64,000 nucleotides of DNA from Dastarcus helophoroides (lineage: Eukaryota > Arthropoda > Insecta > Coleoptera > Bothrideridae): positions 44,752,059 through 44,816,058 of the forward strand of contig CM053327.1 in the NCBI GenBank assembly GCA_028583605.1, read 5' to 3'. The notes beneath the pieces were generated by a model. That model was not told where the DNA came from. It was given only the letters and a program-made list of their open reading frames with translations, and ran no database searches. The position numbers and the translations under genes were made by a program. Shown here piece after piece: positions 43,201 through 55,200 of this stretch; position 1 is the stretch's first letter; each line of letters begins with the position of its first letter.

Positions 43201-46200
43201 TAAAAAAGTATTCACAGTTTTTCAGAAAAGTCAATTTCTAAAATTAAAATAAGGTCGAGATTGCAAAAAAAAATCTAAATTTTGCAATACAGTAGAAATT
43301 TGGAAAAAAAAAACCAACCTTTTAAGAAACACGACATTATCAAAAGTTTTTGTTGTTAAGTTTTCAAAGAAATTTAAAAGTTTCGAAAAGTAACGTTTTG
43401 AAAATGTCGAAATTTCTAGTCGAAATCTTAAAAATTTTAAAACTCCAAGCAGCATTAGTTTTGGCTACGAGCCGCCACTGCTCATAATAGAAATCAATTC
43501 CACCAATCTTGCAGTTTTGTTTCACTAAATAATGCAAGTAGAATGCAACCTAGACTACAAATGCATGCAGCCCTCCAGTGAATCATAGGTAGCTGAACTA
43601 CCAACAGTTGAAACACTGCCACCTAGCGAAGTGGTTGCTCTCTAGGAAGTTTCCCAGAAGACAAGGATTCTAATATGAACAGACCAATAGGTTTGAACAT
43701 TTATTAGATTCGAAATTTCGAAACCAAATACCGGTTTCAAACCTATTGGTGTGTGCATATTAGAATCACTAAACAATGTAAATGTTGCAATTAATCTTGG
43801 CTGGTAAACGTAAATCAAAATCAGTTCGTTCGCAAAAATGAAGTACCCCACATCTTACCGTAAGAATATCCGGACGGTTTGGAATTTTTACCAGCGATTT
43901 CGCTGATCAAACGATCAATAAGGTCCACAACAGGTAGGTTGTGATATAATTCGGTACCGCAATTCCAGTACACGGCCAAACCTTCCAGTTCTATAATCTA
44001 AAAGCGAAATTAGTAGTCCACAATAACTAAAACGAACGAGTTACCTTAAATATTTTAGTGATATTCTCCTGTGTGATGGCCGGAATCCATTTGTCGTCTG
44101 TACTGATCACTTTTAAGTCGCTTAAAGTTATCCCAAATGCGAACGGTACCTTTGGATTTGTTACCCTGTCTTCGTAACGAATATGAATATTCTTGATGTT
44201 GAGTTGTATATTTTTTATAACTTGCGTTATCAATTTCTCCACAAAAGTATCATCAGCTTTGGGTTTATCTACAAGGATTGTATTAATTATAAGTTGCAAC
44301 CTAAAAGGTGTGTACCTTTCTCAGCTTCTTTCTTTCGAGCTTCTTCAACTTTTTGTATTTCTTTCTTTTTCGCTTCATAAGCTTTACATTCTTCTTTAAC
44401 TGGATCATACTTGATTTCTTGATTGGGGGAAGCTAGTAGATATATATCCTCGACGTCGATTAGAAAAGCGGAACCATATAGATTCTTCCATGGTATTTTA
44501 AGCACAAGCTTACCTAAAAATAATATCACATTTTTCTTTTAATTGTCATGAGTAAGTACAATTTTTAAATAGCAGATTCACGTCTCGTCTGGTAGCAGAT
44601 TTTCAATCAGCATGACAGCTTCTTATAGAATTGATTTTTTTAATAATTAAGCGATTGTTTAGAACAGCTTTCTTTGTGTTGATTCTGTCGATTGTTGTTT
44701 TGATTTCAATTTCAGTTTCAATTATACCTTTTGAAATCTGCAATTGCAATCGTACTTTGTTGTGCATTACACCAAAATATATTTGGTGGTCAGTGGCTTA
44801 TAAATTCGATTAAAAAACGAAAATAATTACAAAGAAAACGAATGATGCAAAATATGTTTTCTTTTTCAACATTAGTTTTAACAAATGCGATAATATGTTT
44901 GTTGTGACCGAATATTAAAAAGTGAATCTCCGATTAAATGTGGAGGTAAATGGCACTTTTATTTGCAAGCATTTGGTTGTTATTGACATGTTAGAAAGTA
45001 AGCATATGAAAACAGTACAATAAAATAGGGAGTTCATGAAACTGAAAAAAAAAAACAAGTTGTAGAAGATATATAAAAAAAAGCGTCTGTAAACAACCTA
45101 AATAATAAATAGGCGATGAACGTTATCACGAATTTTAAAGCTAGTAGACGTCAATATTAAACATAAAAACACTATCTTTTACAAAAATGAGAAGTGAGTG
45201 AATATCTCAGAGTAAGTATACGTATCCTCAACATTCTAGTTCTCTACTAACTTACATTTTTAATCAATATAATTTTAATTATGCGAATGATTTTGGTGGT
45301 CCTTGATTACCTTCAAAAATTGATACACAAATCTTGTCCCCTGAAACCAAGAAAGATTAAAAAACATAACACTGAAGATGATAGCTTGGTTGTCGAAACA
45401 CGCTAGAGCAACTGTTGTGTTTTTTAATCTTTCTTAGTTTCAGGGGACAAGATTTGTATATCAATCAATACGAATGATTACTAAGATAACAGTTTTAAAA
45501 CTGATTAGTTCAAATGCGACATTGGCTACGTCTATTTAATAAATCCCTAAGACAACGTACAGCCTAAAGGGATGGATCTAGGAGCATGAAATTTCACACA
45601 GACGTCCCCCATAATGCGAAGGTGAGCACCAAGGGAGAATTTTTCAAAATTCGGCCTCTAAGGTAGTAAAAATGGGCATTAACAGGTTGGCAATTTTTAT
45701 GTAATGGATAATGCACTCGATCGTTGCCTAAAATTGAAATACAGAACTTGTCCCCTGAAACCATTTCGGTCTTTCTTGGTTTGCAAAGTTCTCTATATCA
45801 ATTTTTGAAGATAACCAAGGACCAGTCCGTTCTATCAAAAATATCTTCATAAGTACTGAAATTGCAGGAAATGATGATTGTCGAATTGTCATCCTGTAAG
45901 TAAAACTTCAACATTTATTGTCAATTTTTGTTAATTATTATAAGACATTAAATTTCTGTTGTCGTTTTGATTATTATTAATACTTTATTATTTTGTTTAA
46001 AGCTACCTGAAACAGATAACTGGAATCAAGAACGCAATTTCTATGAGATAAAAAACAATTTCGTTAAATGGTTTTTTTCTCGAAAATGTTGTAGGTAGTC
46101 CGTTGCACCAAAAGTTGCCTAAACACGTTGAGAGCTGATATCGTTGACCAATTTGTTTCCACACAACTTTATCCAAACTTTTACAAGTAATCCGTCCATA

Positions 46201-49200
46201 TTTTATCATTTTTACTTCTTTTCTCTTACGTACCAAAAATTTCAGTTCTAAACTCGAAATTTTGGCTTTAATTTGATCCGATGTTGAAATTGAAATGTGA
46301 AGGAAACATTTTAGTTTTAGATAATTTGAAGCTTCTGCTCGAAATGTTCAATTTATAGTCAACATTTTCTGCATACAATCGAAAAATGTATTGTGCTCTC
46401 TTTTCAAAACTCCTATTTTGATTTGAACTCGATTTTTTTTAATTTCGACTTTTTTTGAAACTTTTCAGATTAAACTTCTAAAATGCTTCTGTTTAAAACG
46501 CCAGCTCTACGAATTAAACAGTTTCAGGAACAAAAATTCTGTCGAAATTACAAAAATTTCAAGTTTCGAGAATAAAAAATTTTGGAAAACATTGAGATTC
46601 AAATCGATACTGTATTAATTTGAGTCTCAATGCAAATGACGTTGATGCATCTTTTTGTTAATCTTTTTAGATTAGTACGCTTGAAAATGCCAGTTGTGGT
46701 AAAGGGGTGAAACCCTCTTTGGACTTAATCACAAGCCACAGTGTTCAGTTCAGTGCTCTAGAGTTACTATATATAATCAATTCCCTTATACCGTAAGGTG
46801 TCGGGATTGGTATTCTCTATTTTATTCACAAAATTTTTTCCATTCCTTTTTGTTTAGCGCTAAAATTTTTGCTTCGTTTAGGTTTAATTGTCTCTTTCGG
46901 ATTAATTTATCAATGATGTCATCCCATCTTTCTTTAGGTCTGCCTCTACGTCTCCGGTCCGATGTTCTTGCTTCCCATATTTTCTTTACTTGCATGTTAT
47001 CTTGCATCCTTTGTATATGTCCCCACCAACCTAATTGTTTTTCTTCGACAATTTCTAATACAGGCTTAGCATCCAGTTCTTCCCTCACTTTTTGATTTCT
47101 TATTTGATCTCTTCTACTTATTCCCTTTATCGCTCTTAAGAACTTCATCTCGACTGCTTGTATCCGGCTTTTCATTCTCTCCGTTAAAACCCAGGTTTCA
47201 CTTCCAAATAGTAGTATCGGCTGGAAGATAGTCTTGTATACCAACATTTTCGTATTTTTGGATATTTCTTTCTTCTTGACTATGGTTGCACACATACTGT
47301 AATATGCTTTAAGTGCTTTCCGTATTCGTTCATTGATGTCCCTATCCTGATTTCCTTTATTATCTATTATTACTCCTAAATATTTGAATTCCTTGACCTG
47401 CTGTATATCCTTATTTTCCAATCGTATATTTATTTTTTTATTTTCATCTTCTGTTATCGCCATTACTTTTGTTTTATTGACATTTATTTTCATTTGCTTA
47501 GATTCTAGAGCATCTTTCCATATTTCTAAGTTAGTTTGTAGGTATTCGGGTGAATTGGCCACTATTACTATATCATCTGCAAATGCACATTCTTTTATAC
47601 AGACTTTTTGTAGATTGTAGTATCCTACTTGTAGGCCTGTTGTTTTAGTACATGTTTGTTTGAGTATGTCATCTATCAGGATAATGAATAGTAATGGGCT
47701 AAGTACTCCTCCCTGTCGTAAACCATCTCTTGTGTAGAAAGTAGAAGACTGCATATTTCGCGTTCTGACGTAATTTGCATTTTCCTCATATATGCTTTTT
47801 ATTCCAGCAATTAATTTTGTTCCAAACTTATCCATATTTCTTTTCTGGGTGCTCTGTCGAAAGCCTTTTCAAGATCAATGAACGCTAGATATGCCACTCT
47901 CCGTTGTCTTAATATTTTATCCGTAAGTTGTTTCATCGTGAATATATGGTCCTGTATACTATGGCCTCTTCTAAATCCACTTTGGGATACACTTAATTGC
48001 GTTTCTATGACTAAACGGAGCCTGTTTGCTAACACCCTTTCATATATCTTTGCTACCGTGCTCAATAAAGTTATACCTCGATAATTTTGGCATTGTTTTC
48101 TATCTCCCTTTTTATATATGGGCATAATAACACCTATTCCCCAATCTTTAGGTATTTTTCCTTTTATCCATGCCTTATTACAAATGTTGTACAAGAGTTT
48201 TACACCTTCCTTCCCCATGTGTTTAATCATATCTGTTGTTATTCCATCATGCCCGGGTGCTTTTCCACATTTTGTTGCCTTGATTGCTTCTTCAACTTCC
48301 TCTATCGTAAGTACTTCATTTTCTTCATCTGCTATTGTGTCATTTGTTGTTACTTCTTTGCCTTCTTGTGTCTCTGTTTCCAGTGGATTTAATAGTTCGT
48401 AAAAGTATTCTTTCCATCTGTTCATAATTAAATTCTCATCTTTTAGCAACGCGCCTTCTTTGCTTGTTATAGTCGTCAATTTCTTTTCTTTTCCTTTTCT
48501 TATTGTCTTCACTGCTTTATAAAATAGCTTGCGATCTCCTTTATTTGTCTCCTACATTTTTTCCCAAAACATTCCCATGCCTTCTGTTTAGCTTCCAAAA
48601 CCATTTTTTTACTTTGGTTCTTCTCTCCTTATACAAAGTGTATTTTTGTGCGGTGTTATTATTTAAGTACTCTTTCCACGCTTGTTTTTTTAATTTAACT
48701 TCTTTTTTGATTTCATCGTTCCACCAGGCAGTTAACTTTTTATTGGCGTTGGTTGTAATCGTGCCACATGCTTGTTTAGCTGCTTCTATTACTACCTCCT
48801 TAAATATTTGCCATATGTCTTCAATATCTTTTTGTTCAATCTCCTTTTCTATATTACTTATTTTTTCCTCAAGAATTTGGTGATAATTGTTTGCTATATC
48901 TTTTTCTCTTAATCTGTATGTTTTAATATTTTCTTTTTTTACTGGTGCAGTTTCGTGTCGTTCGTTGTCACTCCTACACCTCTTCTTTTTCCTAATTTTT
49001 GCTACAACCAGGTAATGATCACTAAATATTTCCGCACTTCTTTTGACTCTTACATCCGTGATCGATTTCCTATTATTTCTTTGCACAAGTACGTAGTCAA
49101 TTATGGATCTTTCTTTTCTGTTTTCCGCTTTTCTTGTAAATTTATGTATATCCTGGTGTTCATAAAACGTATTTGTTATTATGAGATCGTTCAATATACA

Positions 49201-52200
49201 ATATTCTATCATTCTTAACCCATTGTTGTTTATTTTTGTTTCCCCACAGTTTCCAATCACATTTACATTTCTATTCTCTCTTTTACCCACCCTACTGTTA
49301 AAATCTCCTATTACGATAATTTTACCTTTAACTGTCTCTGTGGCCAATGTTAGTTCCTCCCAGAATTGATCTTTATTACTCGCTAAATCATCTTCATTTG
49401 GTTCATACACTATTATTATGCATATTCGTTCCCCATATATATCATCAAATTCTATTTTTAGTATTCTTTCAGAAATGCCTTCCCAATTAATCCTTTCTCT
49501 ATTATGCACCCAACCCCTGCCGCAGCATGTTTATTTTGTTCTACTCCACTGTATATTAAAAGGTGTCCATTTTCTAGCACTAGTTCCCCTTGCCCCTTCT
49601 TCTTCGTTTCTGTTATTGTTAATATTTGTATCCCTGTCATTTCAAATTCTTCTATTAGTTCCTCCTCTTTTCCCCTTAGTCCTCTAACATTCCATGTTCC
49701 CACTTTCCAAATTTCTTTTCCTGTTTTTTCCTTTTTATTTATTTTTTCTATTGTTGTGTTTTTATGTGTTTTCGTATCCATTTTCATTGCCTTGTTCGTC
49801 ATCATACTATTTACCTCTTTAGATTTATTGCTCAGTTTTTTGAATTTGTATTTTCTAATTTTTCCTTGATTTTGTTCCATTTCCAAGTTTCTCCATCAAC
49901 TATTATCTTGTTGTATCCCATTTTGATATTCTTGCCCATGCGTTTCTCCTATTCTGCTTTATTTTTTAGTTGTCCCTGCTTCTCCCTTTCTTTATGCGTC
50001 AAGTCTTCATTTATGAAAATTTTTTCATTAATTTTTCTAAGCTTTGATTTGTTTTTCATAATCCGTTTCTTTTCATTTTCATTTTGCAATTTCACAAGAT
50101 ATATATTTCTACCAATGTTGTAAGTTTCTTCAACTTTGGTTTGTATTTCTAATTTTTCTTTAAAGAAATTTTCCATTTCTGTAATTAAAATTGCATTGTC
50201 GTTTGTATTTACTGTTAGACCGTTGACAATTATGTTATTTTTCCTTTTATCTTTTTCGATCCACTCCAAATTATTGCTTATTATTTTTATATCCCTTTTC
50301 ATTTTCTCGTTTTCTTTTATAATTCTCTCGTTTTCTTCTCTTAGTTTGTTGTTTTCGATTTGGATTTTTCTAATGTCGTTATTGTATTTTTTCTGTTCAT
50401 TTTTTATTTCTTGCATTTCTTCTCTTATATCCTGCATCATACTTAGTATAAGATCAAGCTTATCCTCGTTATCAATTGTTTTTGTTTTTATTGGCGTTCT
50501 CGACATTTTTTTTGTTCTCGTTAAGGTTTCTTCTCGTACCCTTTTTCTCTTGCCTCCTTCGTCTGTGGAGGACTTCTCCATGTCGGCGTCTCTCTATAAT
50601 TCTTGTCCATGTTTATTTCTTTATTTCAGCGCTGATTCCTAATCTGATTACTATATGTTGTGATGCACGTCTTTTCCACGAAAGAAACCGTTCCCCGGAC
50701 TATCTCCTCGAAGGTCACGGTTTCTTATCTCTTATCAGAGCTAATACAAATGCAGCGTCTTACCTTAAATTACTAATTATTGCACTAATCTGTTTGTCTC
50801 TAGTGTTGTTTTAATCACTACACTGTTCTTATTGATTACACCTTTGGTTTACCACAATTTTCAGAAATAATCGCTCATTAATTCCCGTAGAATTTGGGTT
50901 TATTAATGGAGCATATATTTAGCAGCTGCTTATGCACGCACCATCACCACTTCTTTCCTCTAGAGTTACTAAAGGACAAAATTTCGGAAAATAGACAAAA
51001 TTTTTAAAATTCTTACAAAAAAGGGCAACATTTTTGGAAAATGTAAATATTTTGTAATCAACATTTTCAAAAAAATTGACATTTTCAAGAAATCTGAACT
51101 TTTTAAAAAATTTGATATTTTTAAAAAAATCGAGAATTTGAAAAAAATTGCGATATTTTAAAAACATTTCTTTTTTTTAAAGCGAAAAGTAAATTAAAAC
51201 TTCAAAAAGAGTTTAAATTTTGAAAAAAGTTCGAGATTTAAAATCAAAATTGAAAAATTTCAGTCAAATTTTTAAATTTCCGAAAAGTCCAAATCCTAAA
51301 GAAGAAAAGTTAATATTATCAGAAAAGTCAAAATTTTCGAAGAAAACCCGAAATTTTGGATCATTATAATTTTCAAAAAGTCAACAATTCTTCCAAAATC
51401 TTAATTTTTGATGAAAAATATTCATGAAACTCAAAAATTTTTAAAAAAAGTAGAAATTTTCAAAAATAAAGTTGAAATTTTCAAAAATAAAGTCGAAATT
51501 AAAATAGAAAAAGGGCGGCATTTTGAACAAAGTGCAAATTTGACCAAAAATTGCCAAATTTTCGGAGAAAGCCGGAAATTTGCAAAATAAAATCAAAATT
51601 CGAAATTTCCCCAAACAAATCGAAAGTTTGCAAGAAAAGTCAAAATTCTGAAAATTAATGAAATTACGGAAACAAAAAGTTTTTAAAAAAATTCCAATTA
51701 TTCAAAAAAATTCCAATAATTTTTAAAAAAATTGAAAAAAGTCGAAATTTTAAAGTCGAAAAAAGAATTTTGAAAAATTGGAAAATTTTGAAAACTGCAA
51801 AATTTTCCAAAATTTTAAAAAATTAAAGAAATAGTGTAATTATCAAATAAATGAGAAATTAAAAAAAAAATGAAATTTTGGAAACCTAGCCATCGAGACT
51901 TAAAAAAAAGTCAAAATTTTGGATAATTATAATTTTCAAGAAAAATCAAACATTTTTTACAAAGTTTTTTTCATAAAAAGACAAAAATTTTGAAAAAAAA
52001 TAGCGAAATTTTCAAAGAAAATTGTTGACATTTAAATAAGAGGCGAGAATTAAAAAAAAACTCCAAATTTGACCAAAAATTGCCGAATCTTCAAAAAAAG
52101 TCGAAATTTCAAAAACAATTCGATATTTTTCCAAAATAATGGAAAGTATGCGAAAAAGTCAAAATTTCTAAAAGTCATGAAACTTCAAAAACAAAAAGAG

Positions 52201-55200
52201 TTCCAATTATTAAAAAAAAATTGAACTTTTAAATAAAAGTCAAAATTTTCAAAAAAGAGTCGAAATTTTAGGGTCGAAAAAGAGTGAGTTTTGAAAAAAT
52301 TAGAAAATTTTGAAAACAGTAAACAGCCTAAATTTAATTTGGAAATGTATCGAATTTCGACTTTAGTTTCAAATTTTTTCTTGAAATTTCGACTTTAACC
52401 TCGAAATTTCGACCTTAAACTCGAAATGTTGACTTTAATTTCCGAATTTCGACTTTTTTTCTCAAAATTTCCACTTTAATCTCAAAATTTCGACTTTAAA
52501 CTAAAAATGTTGACTTTAATTTCCGGATTTCGCCTCTAATCTCGAAAATTCGACTTTTTTCTCGATATTTCGACTTTAATCTCGATATTTCGACTTTTTT
52601 CTTGAAATTTCGACTTTTTTTCTATACATTTCCACTTTAATCTCAACATTTTGACTTTAAACTCAAAAGGTTGACTTTCATTTCCGGATTTCGCCTTTAA
52701 TCTCGAAATTTCGAATTTTTTTTTCGAAATTTCGAGTTTAATCTCGAAAGTTCGACTTTTTTCTTGAAATTTCGACTTTTTTTCTCTACATTTCCACTTT
52801 AATCTCAAAATTTCGACTTTAAACTCAAAATGTTGACTTTCATTGCCGGATTTCGCCTCTTATCTCGAAATTTAGACTTTTTTTTTCGAAATTTCGACTT
52901 TAATCTCGAAATTTCGACTTTTTTCTTGAAATTTCGACTTTTTTTCTCTACATTTCCACTGTAATCTCAAAATTTCGACTTTAAACTCAAAATGTTGACT
53001 TTCATTTCCGGATTTCGCGTTTAATCTCGAAATTTCGACTTTTTTTTTCGAAATTTCGACTTTAATCTCGAAATTTCGACTTTTAATCTCGAAATTTCGA
53101 CTTTTTTTCTCTACATTTCCACTTTAATCTCAAAATTTCGACTTTAAACTCAAAATGTTGAATTTCATTGGCGGATTTCGCCTTTAATCTCGAAATTTCG
53201 ACTTTTTTTTCGAAATTTCGATTTTAATCTCAAAATTTCGACTTTAAACTCAAAATATTGACTTTAATTTACGGATTTCGCCTTTAATCTCGAAAATTCG
53301 ACTTTTTTCTCGAAATTTCGACTTTTTTCTCGAAATTTCGACTTTAATCTCGAAATTTCTATTTTTCTCTCGAAATTTCGACTTTAATCTCGAAATTTCC
53401 ATTTTTTTTTTCAAAATTTCAACTTTAATCTCGGAGTTTCGACTTTAAACGCGAAATTAAAAATTTTTTCTCTACATTTCAACTTCAATCCCCAAAAAAG
53501 AATTATGTTTAGAAATTTCGACTTTTTTCCCGAAATTTCCACCATTTTCTTAAAATTACGACTTTTTTTTATCGACATTTCGATTTTAACTAATTTGTTC
53601 TCGAAATTTCAAATTTAATCTCCGGTTTTCGACATTAATCTCCGGATTTCGACTTTAATTTCGAAATTTCGACTTTTTTCTCGAAATTTCGATATTAATC
53701 TCGAAGTTTTGACTTTAAACTCGAAATTTAAAATTTTTTCTCTAAATTTCTGCATTAATCTCGAAAAAAAAATTACGTTTAGAAATTTCGACTTTTTTCT
53801 CGAAATTTCCACTTTTTTCTTAAAATTTCGAGCTTTTTTTCTTGACATTTTGACTTTAACCTCGGAATTTCGACTCTAAACGCGAAATTTTCACTTTTTT
53901 CTCGAAATTTCAAACTTGATCTCCGGATTTCGATTTTAATCTCCGGATTTCGATTTTAATCTCCGGATTTCGACTTTAATCTCGAAATTTCGACTTTTTT
54001 TTCTCCACATTTCGACTTTAATCTCAAAATGCCGACTTTAATCTCAAAATGTCGACTTTAAACTCAAAATGTTGACTTTAATTACCGGGTTTCACCTTTA
54101 ACCTCGAAAGTTCGACTTTTTTTCTCGAAATTTCGACTTTAATCTCGAAAATTCGACTTTTTTCTCGAAATTTCAACTTTAATCTCGGAGTTTCGACTTT
54201 AAACGCGAAATTTAAAATTTTTTCTCCGCATTTCAGCATTAATCTCGAAAAAAAAATTACGTTTAGAAATGTCGACTTTTTTCCCGAAATCTCCGCCTTT
54301 TTTCTTAAAATTACGACTTTTTTTATCGACATTTCGACCTTAACCTTAAAGTTTAGACTCTAAACATGAAATTTACACTTTTTTCTCGAAATTTCAACTT
54401 TAACCTCGGGATTTCGACTTTTAATCTTGAAATTTCGAATTTTTTCTCGAAATTTTGACTTTTTTCTCGAAATTTCGACATTAATTTCGAAGTTTCGACC
54501 TTAAACTCGAAATTTAACATTTTTTCTCTAAATTTCAACTTAAATCTCGAAAAAAAATTATGTTTGGAAATTTCGACTTTTTTCCCGAAATTTCCACCTT
54601 TTTCTTAAAATTGCGACTTTTTTTAATCGACATTTCGACTTTAACCTCGAAATTTCGACTATAAACACGAAATTTCCAATTTTTTCTCGAAATTTCAAAT
54701 TTAATCTCCGGATTTCGATTTTAATCTTCGGATTTCGACTTTAATCTCTAAATTTCGACTTTTTTCTCGAAATTTCGACTTTAATCTCGGAATTTCAGCT
54801 TTAATCTCGGAATTTCGACTTTAAACTCGAAATTTCGACTTTTTACGTGAAATTTCGACTTTTTACGCGTGAAATTTCGGTTTTAAAAATACCTATAAGT
54901 AGCTGCTCCCGGGGGCGCCGCGGCGTTTGCACTACTAGAAAATGAACCAAAAAAGACATCAAACTCAACACATGTACCTCTCTTTCTCTCAAAACTACAC
55001 ATTTTTAGGTTCAGTCCAAATTTAATTTGGAAACTTATCGAATCTCGACTTTAGTATCAAATTTTCCAAAAATTTTGAAAATTCTCTTGTCCTAAATTCA
55101 CACTCTCAAGATTATACTAACTTGGAATTAAAATATTGGAAACATTTTTGCGATTTTTAAAAAGGTAACATTTTTATTCCAAATTTCGAGTAAAAATAAC

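Larger units (their letters stand above)
46770..50957 (-). mobile_element. Non-LTR retrotransposon (APE-type LINE), copy 2, inverted
   Basis: Full-length copy of 4188 bp bounded by a 14-bp target duplication CTCTAGAGTTACTA (46756-46769, 50958-50971). Nucleotide identity to copy 1 is very high along its length, so both insertions are young. The different target duplications show two separate insertions rather than a segmental duplication. Confidence 0.93.

Noticed and set aside
46003..46236. 77-codon minus-strand frame as a gene
   Set aside because: No family resemblance and no splice or promoter context in the middle of an intron.
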